Of a DNA stretch of 64,000 nucleotides, positions 1-9,905 are shown piece by piece; positions within the stretch are counted from its first letter, which is position 1; each line of letters starts with the position of its first letter. Source of the DNA: Chitinolyticbacter albus (GTDB lineage Bacteria; Pseudomonadota; Gammaproteobacteria; Burkholderiales; Chitinibacteraceae); the NCBI RefSeq assembly GCF_024437655.1, contig NZ_JANBVF010000001.1, positions 248,001-312,000 on the forward strand, given 5' to 3'. The notes below the pieces were generated by a model. It saw only the letters and a program-made list of their open reading frames with translations, had not been told where the DNA came from and made no database searches. A program made the translations under genes and the position numbers.

Positions 1-133
1 CGGAGGTCAGCAGGCCTTCATCGAGCAAGCCGCGCCAGGCTGATACGGTCGCCTCGCACATGCCGATATCGTCAGCATGCAGGATCAGGATACGGTCGTG
101 CTCGGCGTAACCGAGCCGTTGCAGCGTGTTCAT
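1..133 (-). CDS. YdjC/ChbG-family carbohydrate deacetylase, N-terminal fragment
   Basis: Reading leftwards from an ATG at 133, preceded by a GAGGA ribosome site, the protein opens MNTLQRLGYAEHDR and continues with LILHADDIGM. The strand followed by two Asp at this position is typical of the YdjC/ChbG family, which uses an Asp and two His to bind the metal and removes acetyl groups from N-acetylated oligosaccharides such as chitobiose. Only about 44 residues lie inside the window and the rest is off the left edge, so the metal-binding His residues cannot be checked. ChbG in the narrow sense is possible but unproven; other YdjC proteins act on different sugars. Confidence 0.72.
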   Translation of the reverse strand, partial: MNTLQRLGYAEHDRILILHADDIGMCEATVSAWRGLLDEGLLTS

Positions 134-209
134 GGTTCCTCCTCGTCACCGCCTGATTCGGCAGGGCTGGAACCAGTATAACGAGCCGCCGTAAGCTTAC
201 CTCAACCGT

Positions 210-2795
210 CTAGGCAATACGCAAGGCTGGCACAGCCGCGCCGACGTCGAGCAGCTGCTCGATCATGCCACGCAGCCGGGCAAGATCCAGCGGCTTGGCG
301 AGGTAGGCGTCCATGCCAGCATCGCGGCACAGCGCCTCGCCCTCGGCCTGCGCATTGGCGGTCAGCGCGATGATGGGCAGCATGCGCGTCTCGGGGTGCG
401 CACGCAGTCTTCGCGTCGCCTCCAGCCCGTCCATCACCGGCATTTGCCAGTCCATCAGCACCAGATCGAACGGCTGCGCGTCGGCAAGCTCGACGGCCTG
501 CAAGCCATTTTCCGCAGTGACGATGTCGTAGCCGAACTGCTGCAGGTAACGCACCACCACCCGCTGGTTCACCGCGCTGTCCTCGGCCAACAGGATACGA
601 TGGCGGCCGCGCACGCGTTCGGGCACCGACTCGCTCGCATCCTCGCGCGCACCGACCAGCAGCGTATGCAGTGCGCGTGCCAGCGCCATCTTGCCCAGCG
701 GCGGCTTGATCAGATACCGGGTCAGCGCGCCGTCGTCGCGTGGTGGATGCCAGGCAAACACCACGCAGGGTATCTCGCCTTGTGCGCGCACCTCGTCGCA
801 CAGCAGCACCTCGGCCTCGGCCGGCTGGCACCAGATCGCACCGGCGCGCTCCAGATAGCGTTCGATCTCGCCGCGCCATGGCAGCTCACCGTGCCAGGCA
901 ACGCGTCGCCCGGCGAGAAAGGCCAGCTGATGCGGCAACGGCTCCCACTGCAGCTGCCATTCTGGCCCAGGATTGGCGGGTTCGGCCGGCAGCTTGAACC
1001 AGAAGCGCGAGCCCTGCCCTTCCTGTGACTGCACGCCGATTTCGCCCCCCATCAGCTCGACCAAGAGCTTGCAGATTGCCAGCCCCAGCCCGGTGCCGCC
1101 ATAGCGGCGGGTCGAGCCCGAATCGGCCTGGTAGAAGCGGCTGAACAGCTGATCGATCTTGCCCGCGGCGATGCCGATGCCGGTATCGATGATCGCGATG
1201 CGCGGCGCGCCGGCATCGTGATCGAGCCGCACCGTCACGCGCCCCGCTTCGGTGAACTTGAGTGCGTTGCCGATCAGATTGACCAGCACCTGCTTGAGGC
1301 GCGCTGCATCGCCGAAATAGCCAGCTGGCAAGTCGTCGGCGATATCGAGCGTCAGCGTCAGCTCCTTCTCGGCCACGCGCGCGGCGAGGATGGAACAGGC
1401 TTGTGCCGCGACCACACGCAGATCGAACGGTTCACGCGTCAATTCCAGCTTGCCGGCCTCGATCTTGGAAAAATCGAGCAGATCATTGATCAGCGTGAGC
1501 AGCGTCTCGCCCGAGTGGCCGATGGTGGCGACGTACTCGCGCTGCTCATCGGTCAGGTGGGTCTGCGTCAAGAGCTGCAGAAAACCCAGGATGCCATTCA
1601 GCGGCGTGCGGATTTCATGGCTGATGGTGGCAATGAACTCGCTCTTGGCCTGGTTGGCAGCCTCGGCGGCGTCGCGCGCCAGCGCCAGCTCCTGCGCCTG
1701 GGCCGACAGCTGGGCGTTGAGTTCGCGCGTTTCCTGCTCGGCGCGCTTCACCCGGATCAGCTGCGCCAGGATGGACGCGAACAGCTTGAGCACCTCGCGC
1801 TGGTACGGCTGCAACGGCCGCCGGTGCAGGAAATTGTCGCAGGCAATCCAGCCGATGAAGCGGTGATCCACCCACAGTCCGGCCAGCGCATTCCAGCCAC
1901 GGCCGACCACGACCTTGTCGTAATAGAGCGCGGCATCCTCGTTGACGATCACCGTATCGGGCTTTTTCAGCGCCTCCTTGACCATGGGATGCAGCGGCAA
2001 CGAGCTCTGGAACCAATGCTCGTCGGTCACCTGGCCGTTGCTGTCGGTGCCGTAGGTGCCGCGCATCGCATTTTGGCTGAGCTCGGCTTCGAACACCGCC
2101 ATGCGATCGAACTCGAGCTCGGAAATGCCCAGGGTGACGGCCAGCCGGTAGCACTCGTCAAGATCGCGTGCCTCGGTCAGCTTCAGCGTCACGCCATGCA
2201 ATTTCTGCAGCAGCGTGCGGTATTCCTCGGCACGGGTCAGGCTGGCCTGCAGCTGCGCGGTCAGCTCGTCCACCGAACTGATATGACCATGCAGGTGGGC
2301 CTGCGAGCGCTCCAGCAGCATCTGCGCCAGCGCTTCGCATTCGACCCGGAACGCCGCGCTTTCCAGCAACTGACTGACGCGCGGCGCGTCGTTGAATTCC
2401 ACATAGAGCATGCCGACGAGGCCATCGTCCAGGCACAACGGCAGGATCAACCGATAGAGCTCCGAGCTCGTCAGCGCCACATCGTCCCAGATCTCACGCG
2501 CCGGATACTCGGTGGCACGCAGCGACACCGCCGGCTCGCGCAGTTGCCAGTCGAGTTCCTCGCTCGCCACACCGTAGAAATCGAGCGGCGACTGCGGCTC
2601 GGCAAACGACAGTGGCCGCGCGCCGACCATGGCCTGCGCATGAATCAGCGCACTGGCGCCATGCGGCAGCGCCAGCAAGGCGCGACGCGCGTCGAACGCG
2701 GTCAGCGCATGCGCGACGGTTTCCCGGGTAAAGACTTCCCAGTCCTGGGCTTGTGCGAGCTCACCCAGATGGAAATGCGAAGTTGTTTTCTTCAT
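210..2795 (-). CDS. hybrid sensor histidine kinase with GAF-like sensor and C-terminal receiver
   Basis: The 861-residue product has no signal peptide or membrane segment, so it is probably a cytoplasmic sensor. Residues 1-170 and about 190-345 look like two GAF-like modules. A coiled coil leads into the HisKA dimerisation helix with ISHEIRTPL, the phospho-accepting His near residue 393. The ATPase domain follows with N-box [21 protein letters not shown] and GGTGLGLA. A stretch that looks like a decayed receiver comes next, then an intact receiver with LVLMDWQMP, Asp near 782, and a Lys in AYLAKPL. I chose the start at MKKTTSHF because the open frame upstream runs through the promoter and antisense to rlmD. 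No partner regulator is adjacent; output may pass to a separate phosphotransfer protein. Confidence 0.88.
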   Translation of the reverse strand: MKKTTSHFHLGELAQAQDWEVFTRETVAHALTAFDARRALLALPHGASALIHAQAMVGARPLSFAEPQSPLDFYGVASEELDWQLREPAVSLRATEYPAREIWDDVALTSSELYRLILPLCLDDGLVGMLYVEFNDAPRVSQLLESAAFRVECEALAQMLLERSQAHLHGHISSVDELTAQLQASLTRAEEYRTLLQKLHGVTLKLTEARDLDECYRLAVTLGISELEFDRMAVFEAELSQNAMRGTYGTDSNGQVTDEHWFQSSLPLHPMVKEALKKPDTVIVNEDAALYYDKVVVGRGWNALAGLWVDHRFIGWIACDNFLHRRPLQPYQREVLKLFASILAQLIRVKRAEQETRELNAQLSAQAQELALARDAAEAANQAKSEFIATISHEIRTPLNGILGFLQLLTQTHLTDEQREYVATIGHSGETLLTLINDLLDFSKIEAGKLELTREPFDLRVVAAQACSILAARVAEKELTLTLDIADDLPAGYFGDAARLKQVLVNLIGNALKFTEAGRVTVRLDHDAGAPRIAIIDTGIGIAAGKIDQLFSRFYQADSGSTRRYGGTGLGLAICKLLVELMGGEIGVQSQEGQGSRFWFKLPAEPANPGPEWQLQWEPLPHQLAFLAGRRVAWHGELPWRGEIERYLERAGAIWCQPAEAEVLLCDEVRAQGEIPCVVFAWHPPRDDGALTRYLIKPPLGKMALARALHTLLVGAREDASESVPERVRGRHRILLAEDSAVNQRVVVRYLQQFGYDIVTAENGLQAVELADAQPFDLVLMDWQMPVMDGLEATRRLRAHPETRMLPIIALTANAQAEGEALCRDAGMDAYLAKPLDLARLRGMIEQLLDVGAAVPALRIA

Positions 2796-2969
2796 TTCGA
2801 AATTTGTGCGTAAGCACTTATCGATAACCGCATCATAACGCCAATGATGCACCGCAACGCAGCGAACAGCGCAGCGGTCGTTGTTTGAACAGAGTTCCCG
2901 CTTTATCACGCGGCAAGGTCGGCGTTGAGCCGGTATAATGGCGGGTTTTTCTCGCCGTCCTGTCTGCCC

Positions 2970-4487
2970 ATGACCCGCATCGCCCATATCGAATCGCTGG
3001 ACCACGAAGGTCACGGCGTCGCCCACGCCGACGGCAAGGTGATTTTCATCGACGGCGCGCTGCCGTTCGAGGAAGTGAGCTACAACAGCTATCGCAAGAA
3101 GGCGAACTTCGAGAACGCCCAGGTGGGGCAGATCCTGCGCGAGAGCCATCTGCGCACCACGCCACGCTGCCCGCACTTCGAGATCTGCGGCGGCTGTTCG
3201 ATGCAGCATATGGAGTTTTCTGGCCAGGTCGCCGCCAAGCAACGCGTGCTTGAGGAAAACCTGCGCCGCATCGGCAATGTCACGCCCGAAGCCATCCTGC
3301 CCGCCATCTACGGCTCGCCCTGGGGCTACCGCCACCGCGCGCGGCTGTCGGTGCGCCATGTGGCCAAGAAGGGCGGCATGCTGGTCGGCTTTCACGAAAA
3401 GCGCTCGTCCTACATCGCCGACATGACCGAGTGCCATGTGCTGGTACCGCATGTGGCCAAGCAATTGCCGGCGATGCGCGAGCTGGTGGCCAAGCTCTCG
3501 ATCTTCGATCGCATGCCGCAGATCGAGGTCGCGGTCGGCGAGAACGTGACAGTGCTGGTGTTCCGCATCATGGAAGCGCTCACCGCCGCCGACGAAGCAC
3601 ATCTGAAGGCGTATGCCGATCAGTGGCGGGTGCAGATCTGGCTGCAGCCCAAGGGCCCGGACACCGCCTACCCGTTCTACCCGCAGGGTGCACCGCGCCT
3701 GTCGTACACGCTGCCCGAGTTCGGCATCGAGATGCCGTTCAAGCCTACCGAATTCACCCAGGTGAACCACGCAATCAACCGGGTGATGGTCGAGCGCGCG
3801 ATCAACTTGCTCGATCCACAGCCGGGCGAAACCATTGCCGACATGTTCTGCGGCCTTGGCAACTTCACGCTGCCGATCGCCCGGCGCGGCGCCAAGGTGC
3901 TCGGCATGGAAGGCAGCCAACAACTCGTTGAGCGCGCCTTCGAGGGCGCCCGCCACAACGGCCTCGCCGAGCGTACTGACTTCACCGTCGCCAACCTCTT
4001 CGACATGACCGAGGAGTGGCTGGCAAAGCTGGGCCACTTCGATCGCATGCTGATCGATCCGCCGCGCGACGGCGCCATCTCGCTGGTCAAGGCCATCAGC
4101 GCCGAGCACGGCCCCAAACGCATCGTCTATGTGTCCTGTAGCCCCGCCACGCTGGCGCGCGACGCCAACGTGCTGGTCAACGTGAAGGGCTACACGCTGA
4201 AGGCCGCCGGCGTGATCAATATGTTCCCACACACCGCCCACGTCGAATCGATCGCCTGGTTCGAGAAGACTGGGCCCGGCCTCACCCCTGAGGAAGTCGC
4301 CGCGCTGGAAGCCAAGGAGACGGCCGAACGTGAGGCCGCCAAGCGCCGCGAGAAAGAAGCCACCGCCGCCGCCAAGGCCGCGAAGGAGGCCCGTGAAGCC
4401 GAACTCGTCGCTGCGCGCGAGGAGAAACGCGCCGCCAAGCGCGCCGCGTGGGAAGCGCGCAAGGCCGAGCGCGAAGCAGAAGACTGA
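2970..4487 (+). CDS. rlmD: 23S rRNA (uracil-5-)-methyltransferase RlmD
   Basis: This is a SAM-dependent methyltransferase of the TrmA/RlmD family, which makes m5U at position 1939 of 23S rRNA. An N-terminal TRAM-like segment is followed by the iron-sulfur cysteine cluster [10 protein letters not shown]. The Rossmann motif is around [10 protein letters not shown], then DPPRDGA and [11 protein letters not shown], which carries the catalytic Cys. The product is 505 residues from the ATG at 2970; an earlier in-frame ATG at 2925 lies in the likely promoter. Unusually, the last 60 or so residues form a highly charged Ala/Glu/Lys/Arg tail after the catalytic fold ends, predicted helical and not part of the standard family. 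A strong terminator follows directly. Confidence 0.93.
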   Translation: MTRIAHIESLDHEGHGVAHADGKVIFIDGALPFEEVSYNSYRKKANFENAQVGQILRESHLRTTPRCPHFEICGGCSMQHMEFSGQVAAKQRVLEENLRRIGNVTPEAILPAIYGSPWGYRHRARLSVRHVAKKGGMLVGFHEKRSSYIADMTECHVLVPHVAKQLPAMRELVAKLSIFDRMPQIEVAVGENVTVLVFRIMEALTAADEAHLKAYADQWRVQIWLQPKGPDTAYPFYPQGAPRLSYTLPEFGIEMPFKPTEFTQVNHAINRVMVERAINLLDPQPGETIADMFCGLGNFTLPIARRGAKVLGMEGSQQLVERAFEGARHNGLAERTDFTVANLFDMTEEWLAKLGHFDRMLIDPPRDGAISLVKAISAEHGPKRIVYVSCSPATLARDANVLVNVKGYTLKAAGVINMFPHTAHVESIAWFEKTGPGLTPEEVAALEAKETAEREAAKRREKEATAAAKAAKEAREAELVAAREEKRAAKRAAWEARKAEREAED

Positions 4488-4488
4488 T

Positions 4489-4526
4489 CCAACAAAAAAC
4501 CGCGCTACGGCGCGGTTTTTTGTTGG
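4489..4526. terminator. bidirectional terminator between rlmD and the dadA locus
   Basis: A perfect 17-base inverted repeat with a TACG loop has a stem starting with A's and ending with T's on either strand. It lies two bases after the rlmD stop and a few bases from the stop of the convergent small gene, so it can end transcription from both sides. Confidence 0.9.
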
Positions 4527-4529
4527 CTG

Positions 4530-4820
4530 TCACTGCCACACAGGCAGATGCAGCACGTCCACCTTGCATGGCAGCTCGGCTAACCGCGCCCACCCGTGGG
4601 CAAACGCGATCGCTTCGTCCTCGCCTCCCCCACCGTGAGCCGTCGTCACGATAAAGATATCGATTTCAATGCAAAGCCAGTCGATGGCTTCTTCCCACTG
4701 CTGGCTGTCACCGCCCTCAATGGCGATCAGCTCGACGTCATCTGAAATCAAGCCTCGTAGAAACTCGTCATATCCGTGAGCGTATTGGCGATCACACAGC
4801 AAAACGATGCACCGCTTCAT
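4530..4820 (-). CDS. small conserved-looking protein of unknown function
   Basis: This 96-residue product (MKRCIVLLCDRQYAHGYDEF...) resembles no family I can name. It has hydrophobic strands alternating with acidic helices (ELIAIEGG, DIFIVTTAHGGGGEDEA), suggesting a small soluble alpha/beta protein. There is no signal peptide. Its ATG overlaps the dadA stop codon as ATGA, so it is translationally coupled to dadA and is probably co-transcribed. It ends close to a bidirectional terminator. Function is unknown; the coupling is the only hint of a link to D-amino acid catabolism. Confidence 0.68.
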   Translation of the reverse strand: MKRCIVLLCDRQYAHGYDEFLRGLISDDVELIAIEGGDSQQWEEAIDWLCIEIDIFIVTTAHGGGGEDEAIAFAHGWARLAELPCKVDVLHLPVWQ

Positions 4821-6076
4821 TGCACGGCGCTCTGGAATGGAAAATCCACGTCCGGCACCTTGCCCGCCACGATATCGGCGATCGCGAGGCCGGAGCCGCA
4901 AGCCTCGGTCCAGCCCAGCGTGCCGTGACCGGTATTGAGGTAGAGGTTGGGATAACGGCTGCGGCCGATATAGGGCAGGTTGCTCGGCGTGGCCGGGCGC
5001 AATCCACACCAGAATTCGGCGGCGTCGTAGTCGGCGGCACCGGGGAAGATCTCGCTGGTGCGTTCGATCAAGGCGCGGCAGCGCACCGCATTCAATTCCA
5101 GGTTGTAGCCGTTGAACTCGGCCGTGCCGGCCACCCGCAGCCGATCACCCAGGCGCGAGAACACCAGCTTGGCCCCGTCGTCGGTCAGGCTGACGGTGGG
5201 CGCGATCTGCCCGGGGCGCACCGGTATCGTCGCCGAGTAGCCCTTGGCCGGATAGATATTGAGGTGGATGCCCAGCGGCGCCAGGTGCAGCGGGCTGTAG
5301 CTGCCCAGGCACACGACAAAGGCATCGGCCACCAGACGCTCGGCCACCACCCCCTCTTGCAGGCGGACTGCCTTGATCTGGCCGCCTTCGTGCTCGAAAC
5401 CTTGCAGTACCGCACCGTAGCGGAACTGCACGCCCAGCTGCTCGCAGTGTGCAGCGAGTGCATCGGTGAACTTGCGCGCATCGCCCGATTCGTCGGACGG
5501 CGTATAGGTGCCACCGACGATGGGACGGCGCGACGCAGCCAGCGCCGGCTCGATGGCGATGCATTCGGCGGCAAGCTTGACCTGCCGATCCAGCCCCACC
5601 TCATTCATCAAGGCGGCAGCAGGAATGGCGGCGTCGAACTCGGCCGTGTCGGTGTAGTAATGCAGGATGCCGGCCGTGCGCGCGTCGTATTCCAGCCCCA
5701 GCTCCTGCCGCAATGCCTGCAGCGTGGCCCGGCTATAGAGCCCCAGCCGCACCAGCGACTGCAAATTGCGGCGTGCGCGCGCCGCGGTGCATTCACGCAG
5801 GAAGGCAAGCCCCCAGCGCCACAGGGCCGGATCGAGCCGAGGGCGGAACAGCAGCGGCGCATCCTCCTCGGCCAGCCATTGCAGCGCCTTGAACGGCGCC
5901 TTGGGATTGGCCCAGGGCTCGGCGTGGCACACCGAGATCTGGCCACCGTTGGCGAAGCTTGTTTCGCGGGCAACCTCCGGTGCGCGCTCGATCACCGTCA
6001 CCTCGAAGCCGGCGCGCGCCAGGAACCACGCCGACGTCACGCCGATCACCCCTGCCCCCAGCACCACGACCCGCAT
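4817..6076 (-). CDS. dadA: D-amino acid dehydrogenase small subunit (DadA)
   Basis: A 419-residue FAD-dependent oxidoreductase of the DAO family, which oxidatively deaminates D-amino acids such as D-alanine to 2-oxo acids and passes electrons to the quinone pool at the inner membrane. The N-terminal dinucleotide-binding motif is VVLGAGVIGVTSAW, followed by FANGGQIS, typical of DadA. Near the C-terminus are GLRPATPSNLPYIG and LNTGHGTLGWT, typical FAD-contacting segments. Length matches the family. No alanine racemase gene lies next to it. It overlaps the small unknown gene downstream by ATGA. Confidence 0.92.
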   Translation of the reverse strand: MRVVVLGAGVIGVTSAWFLARAGFEVTVIERAPEVARETSFANGGQISVCHAEPWANPKAPFKALQWLAEEDAPLLFRPRLDPALWRWGLAFLRECTAARARRNLQSLVRLGLYSRATLQALRQELGLEYDARTAGILHYYTDTAEFDAAIPAAALMNEVGLDRQVKLAAECIAIEPALAASRRPIVGGTYTPSDESGDARKFTDALAAHCEQLGVQFRYGAVLQGFEHEGGQIKAVRLQEGVVAERLVADAFVVCLGSYSPLHLAPLGIHLNIYPAKGYSATIPVRPGQIAPTVSLTDDGAKLVFSRLGDRLRVAGTAEFNGYNLELNAVRCRALIERTSEIFPGAADYDAAEFWCGLRPATPSNLPYIGRSRYPNLYLNTGHGTLGWTEACGSGLAIADIVAGKVPDVDFPFQSAVQ

Positions 6077-6265
6077 CGCATCCTCCTCGCAAGGCCGCCA
6101 TTATGCCGCGCCCCACCGCCAGCGGGCTGCGTCATGTCAATCCGGGCGCGGTTTGCCGGGCGCATACGCGCAACATGCAAGGACGAAAGCGAGCGACAAG
6201 GCGTGGATAGCGGCTAGACTATGCACGGCGCATCCCCTCACCCAGCCCGAGTCCGCAACGCCCGC

Positions 6266-8098
6266 ATGAAACTATCGCTGCGCACTGCCCTGATCCTGGC
6301 CACGCTTACCGGCCTGCTGCTTCCAGCCGCCATCGCCGGCTTTATCCGCCTGCAGGCGCAATACGGCGACGCGCGCGCGCTGATCAAGCGCGACCATGCG
6401 CGCATCGTCGACATCCTGGTGCTGGGCATGCAGGAGCCGCTGTGGAACCTGTCGCCCGAATCAGGCCGGCCCTTGCTTGAATCGGTGATGAGCGACGAGC
6501 GCGTGGTGCGCATTATCGTCAGCGACAATGCGCTGGGCAGCTTTCTTTCCGCCGATAGACCCGAACGCCGTAGCGGCCAGCTGCATACGCTGACCCGCGT
6601 GGTGAACAAGCAAGGCGCCCAGATCGGCAAGGTGACCGTCGAGTTCGACGATGGCCCGGTGTTCGCCGACATCCGCCACGAACAGCGCCAGACCATCGTC
6701 GCCGTGCTATTGCAGCTGACCGTCAGCCTCGGCCTCATCCTGTTCCTGCTGGGCTCGCGCGTGGTGCGGCCGCTCGCGGCACTGTCGCGCCAGTCCAAAC
6801 GCCTGGCGCGCAAGCAGCTCGACGAACCCTTCATCTGGCGTCGCGAGGACGAGCTGGGGGAACTGGGCCATAGCCTGGAAACCACGCGTCAGTCGCTCAA
6901 GGCGCTGATCGATACACTGGAGCAGAAAAACCTGCAGCTGGAAGCCGACCTGATCAGCCGCCGACATATCGAATCGGCGCTGCGCGCGAGCCAGGATCGT
7001 TTCCAGCGCCTGGTCGAATCGACGCGTGTGATTCCATGGGACGCCAATCCCGAGGAATGGCGCTTCGTCTACGTCGGCCCGCAAGCCGAAGCCTTGCTTG
7101 GCCATCCGCTCGCCATCTGGTACCACGAGAACTTCCTGACAACCTATCTGCATCCGAATGATCGGCATCTGGCCTACCAGCTGTTCACCGAGGCGCGCGG
7201 CGAGGCCCCGGTCGAGTTCGAGCTGCGCCTGTTGGCGCGCGACGAGCGTACGGTCTGGGTACAGCTCATCGCCGAGCACCGCCACGACGAGGACGGCCAC
7301 CACCTGCAAGGCTTTTTGATCGACATCACCGCTCGCAAGGAAGCCGAGCTCGAGCTGGAGCGCTATCGTAGTCATCTGGAAGAAGGCACCGAGATCCGCA
7401 CCCGCGCGCTCGCCGCCGCCAACCATCAGCTGGAAACGCTGTCGCAGTCGGTCTCGCACGACCTGCGCTCGCCGCTGCGCACCATGGAAGGCTATGTCGA
7501 GGTGCTGCTGGAAGACTTCGACGAACAACTCGACGAGCGCGCCCGCAACTACGTGGCCCGCATGCGCGGCACACTGCGCCACATGAGCTCGCTGATCGAC
7601 GACCTCCTGATGCTGTCCAAGCTCGCCCGCAGCGAGGTCCGGCGCCAGCAAGTCGATCTGGCCCAAGTCGCACGCGATATCCTCGACGAGCTGTACACGC
7701 TGCAACCGGCCCGCGACATCGAGCTGCGCATTCCGGACATGATTCCCGCCAGCGCCGATCCCAAGCTGATACGCACCGCGCTCTACAGCCTGTTCGACAA
7801 TGCCTGGAAATTCACCGAGCAAACCGGCCACGCCGTGATCGAATTCGATTGCGCCTCGGTCAACGGCCAGACCGTGTTCCATGTGAAGGACAACGGCATC
7901 GGCTTCGACATGGCCTACGCAATGCGGCTGTTCCAGCCGTTCCAGCGTTTGCAGCAGACCGAGGAAGGCAGTGGCAACGGCATCGGCCTTGCCATCGCCC
8001 AGGCCATCATCCAGCGCCACGATGGGCGCATCTGGGCCAAGAGCACGCCAGGCAACGGCGCCACCTTTTACTTCACGCTGCCCGACCCGCGCGATTGA
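6266..8098 (+). CDS. membrane sensor histidine kinase with HAMP and PAS domains
   Basis: A 610-residue inner-membrane kinase. An N-terminal membrane helix (residues about 6-26) and a second at about 142-165 bracket a periplasmic sensor of about 110 residues. HAMP follows, then a PAS/PAC module (about 245-370), a HisKA helix with SVSHDLRSPL (His near 398) and an ATPase domain with NAWKFTE, VKDNGIGFD and GNGIGLA. The G2 box carries Asn where many kinases have a second Gly-Thr, a variant common in phytochrome-like kinases. The start at 6266 puts the membrane helix at the N-terminus; an ATG at 6221 would add 15 residues. No response regulator gene is adjacent. Confidence 0.88.
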   Translation: MKLSLRTALILATLTGLLLPAAIAGFIRLQAQYGDARALIKRDHARIVDILVLGMQEPLWNLSPESGRPLLESVMSDERVVRIIVSDNALGSFLSADRPERRSGQLHTLTRVVNKQGAQIGKVTVEFDDGPVFADIRHEQRQTIVAVLLQLTVSLGLILFLLGSRVVRPLAALSRQSKRLARKQLDEPFIWRREDELGELGHSLETTRQSLKALIDTLEQKNLQLEADLISRRHIESALRASQDRFQRLVESTRVIPWDANPEEWRFVYVGPQAEALLGHPLAIWYHENFLTTYLHPNDRHLAYQLFTEARGEAPVEFELRLLARDERTVWVQLIAEHRHDEDGHHLQGFLIDITARKEAELELERYRSHLEEGTEIRTRALAAANHQLETLSQSVSHDLRSPLRTMEGYVEVLLEDFDEQLDERARNYVARMRGTLRHMSSLIDDLLMLSKLARSEVRRQQVDLAQVARDILDELYTLQPARDIELRIPDMIPASADPKLIRTALYSLFDNAWKFTEQTGHAVIEFDCASVNGQTVFHVKDNGIGFDMAYAMRLFQPFQRLQQTEEGSGNGIGLAIAQAIIQRHDGRIWAKSTPGNGATFYFTLPDPRD

Positions 8099-8128
8099 GC
8101 ATCCTCATCAGCATGCGCAACGGCGTGC

Positions 8129-8158
8129 TTTTCTTTTACAGAACATTCGTTCTATAAT
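8129..8158 (+). promoter_or_regulatory. recA promoter with AGAAC-N4-GTTCT palindrome (candidate LexA box)
   Basis: A perfect -10 hexamer TATAAT lies at 8153-8158, with only a weak T-rich -35 around 8129-8134. The inverted repeat AGAAC ATTC GTTCT at 8140-8153 fills the space just before the -10, where a bound repressor would block polymerase. The shape GAAC-N4-GTTC is the SOS box of Gram-positive bacteria; the usual beta/gamma-proteobacterial CTGT-N8-ACAG box is not complete here. Repression by LexA is inferred from position and gene. Confidence 0.62.
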
Positions 8159-8193
8159 CGCCGCAACCTCAACTCCACCACGGACCAGTTGCC

Positions 8194-9246
8194 ATGGACG
8201 ACAACAAGAGCAAGGCACTCGCCGCAGCGCTCGCGCAGATCGAACGCCAATTCGGCAAGGGCGCCATCATGAAGATGGGCGAGAACCAGATCGAGAACGA
8301 TCTGCAGGTCGTCTCCACAGGCTCCTTGGGGCTCGACCTGGGCCTGGGCGTCGGTGGCCTGCCACGCGGCCGTGTCGTCGAAATCTTCGGCCCGGAATCG
8401 TCGGGCAAGACCACACTGTGTCTGCACGTGGTAGCGGAAGTACAGAAGGCCGGCGGCGTCGCGGCCTATATCGATGCGGAAAACGCGCTCGATCCGATCT
8501 ATGCGCAAAAGCTCGGTGTCAACGTGCCCGACATGCTGATCTCGCAGCCCGATACCGGCGAGCAGGCGCTGGAAATCTGCGACATGCTGGTGCGCTCGGG
8601 CGGCGTGGACATCATCGTCATCGACTCGGTGGCCGCGCTCACGCCACGCGCCGAAATCGAAGGCGAGATGGGCGATCAGCTGCCGGGCCTGCAAGCCCGC
8701 TTGATGAGCCAGGCGCTGCGCAAGCTCACCGCCAACATCAAGCGCACCAATACCCTCGTCATCTTCATCAACCAGTTGCGGATGAAGATCGGCGTGATGA
8801 TGCCGGGCCAGAGCCCGGAAACCACCACCGGTGGTAACGCGCTCAAGTTCTACGCCTCGGTGCGCCTCGATATCCGTCGCATCGGCGCGGTGAAGAAGGG
8901 CGACGAGATCATCGGCAACCAGACCAAGGTGAAGATCGCCAAGAACAAGGTGGCGCCCCCGTTCCGCGTCGTCACCTTCGACATCCTGTACGGCGAGGGC
9001 ATTTCGCGCGAGGGCGAAATCATCGAGCACGGCGTCACGCACAAGATCGTCGAGAAATCCGGCGCCTGGTACAGCTACAACGGCAACAAGATCGGCCAGG
9101 GTCTGGAGAATTCGCGCCAGTTCCTCAAGGACAACGCCGAACTCACCGACGAGATCGTGCGTCGCATCCGCGAGAAGATCGGCGGCACGCAGTTGCCGAT
9201 CGAGCCGGGCAACCCGCTCGAGGATGACGAGGAACTCGCTGAGTAA
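8194..9246 (+). CDS. recA: recombinase RecA
   Basis: A 350-residue DNA-dependent ATPase that coats single-stranded DNA, drives homologous pairing and strand exchange, and triggers LexA self-cleavage. The Walker A motif is GPESSGKTT and Walker B is [10 protein letters not shown]. The L1/L2 DNA-binding region includes the stretch after IGVMMPG with [14 protein letters not shown], and the C-terminus is acidic (EDDEELAE) as usual for RecA. The N-terminal [17 protein letters not shown] is typical of the beta/gamma group. It is followed by a hairpin and then recX. Confidence 0.98.
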   Translation: MDDNKSKALAAALAQIERQFGKGAIMKMGENQIENDLQVVSTGSLGLDLGLGVGGLPRGRVVEIFGPESSGKTTLCLHVVAEVQKAGGVAAYIDAENALDPIYAQKLGVNVPDMLISQPDTGEQALEICDMLVRSGGVDIIVIDSVAALTPRAEIEGEMGDQLPGLQARLMSQALRKLTANIKRTNTLVIFINQLRMKIGVMMPGQSPETTTGGNALKFYASVRLDIRRIGAVKKGDEIIGNQTKVKIAKNKVAPPFRVVTFDILYGEGISREGEIIEHGVTHKIVEKSGAWYSYNGNKIGQGLENSRQFLKDNAELTDEIVRRIREKIGGTQLPIEPGNPLEDDEELAE

Positions 9247-9252
9247 AGCCAC

Positions 9253-9276
9253 GCGGGGCGGCGCAAGCCGCCCTAC
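9253..9276 (+). terminator. hairpin between recA and recX
   Basis: GGGCGGC-GCAA-GCCGCCC (9256-9273) lies a few bases after the recA stop, with partial extension of the stem on both sides. It lacks a T tract, so it is either a leaky terminator limiting recX read-through, as known for the Escherichia coli recA-recX pair, or an mRNA-stabilising stem. Confidence 0.5.
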
Positions 9277-9295
9277 GCATTTTGCGACCCCGTCC

Positions 9296-9748
9296 ATGCC
9301 CGCCCCCACCTCGTTACGCCAGCGCGCCCTCGCCTATCTGGCACGGCGGGAGCATGCACGCGCGGAGCTGCGACAAAAGCTGTTGCCGCATGTCGACGGC
9401 GACACCGACGCGCTCGAGGCGCTGCTCGACGATTTCGTCGAGCGTGGTTGGCTGTCCGACGCCCGCTTCGCCGAGGCTTGGGCGCACAGCCGCGGTGTGC
9501 GTTACGGTGGGCAGCGCTTGCGCGCTGAACTGCGTGGCAAGGGCGTGGATGCCACGCTGATCGCCGAAACGTTGGGTAGCATGGCCGCGAGCGAAGAAGC
9601 GCGCGCGCGCGAGGTCTGGCAGCGCAAGTTTGGCAGCCCGCCGCAGGATGCGCGGGAGCGCGCGCGCCAGCTGCGCTTTCTGGCTGCCCGCGGTTTTCCG
9701 CTCGATATTGTCTACCGCGTGGTCGGCGGTGACGACGAGACCGTTTGA
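9296..9748 (+). CDS. recX: regulatory protein RecX
   Basis: A 150-residue helical protein of the RecX family, which binds RecA filaments and restrains their growth and ATPase. The opening LRQRALAYLARREHARAELRQKL and the later DDFVERGWLSDARFAEAW and GGQRLRAELRGKGVD are family hallmarks built from repeated three-helix units. I chose the ATG at 9296; the open frame begins upstream at 9224 but would overlap the recA stop and the hairpin. Same strand as recA, about 50 bases downstream, the usual arrangement. Confidence 0.93.
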   Translation: MPAPTSLRQRALAYLARREHARAELRQKLLPHVDGDTDALEALLDDFVERGWLSDARFAEAWAHSRGVRYGGQRLRAELRGKGVDATLIAETLGSMAASEEARAREVWQRKFGSPPQDARERARQLRFLAARGFPLDIVYRVVGGDDETV

Positions 9749-9905
9749 TCCAGATTGCGCCGTGAATCTGGCAAGGCCGCGACGGCTCGGCTATCAATGA
9801 GGAAGCCCTTACTCGCGTTCATGCTGGAGTCCTGGTGGTGTTTCTTCCTCATACTCAACAGGTCGTCGCGCTCGCCTTACCTTGCCGGCAAGGCAGATGC
9901 GCACA

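Noticed and set aside
2796-4241. Extension of the hybrid kinase reading frame upstream through rlmD
   Set aside because: The extension is antisense to rlmD and has no domain resemblance; the kinase has a sensible start at 2795.
8126-8141. Escherichia coli-type LexA box upstream of recA
   Set aside because: Only the right half TACAG is present; the left CTGT half is missing, so the AGAAC-N4-GTTCT palindrome is the better candidate.
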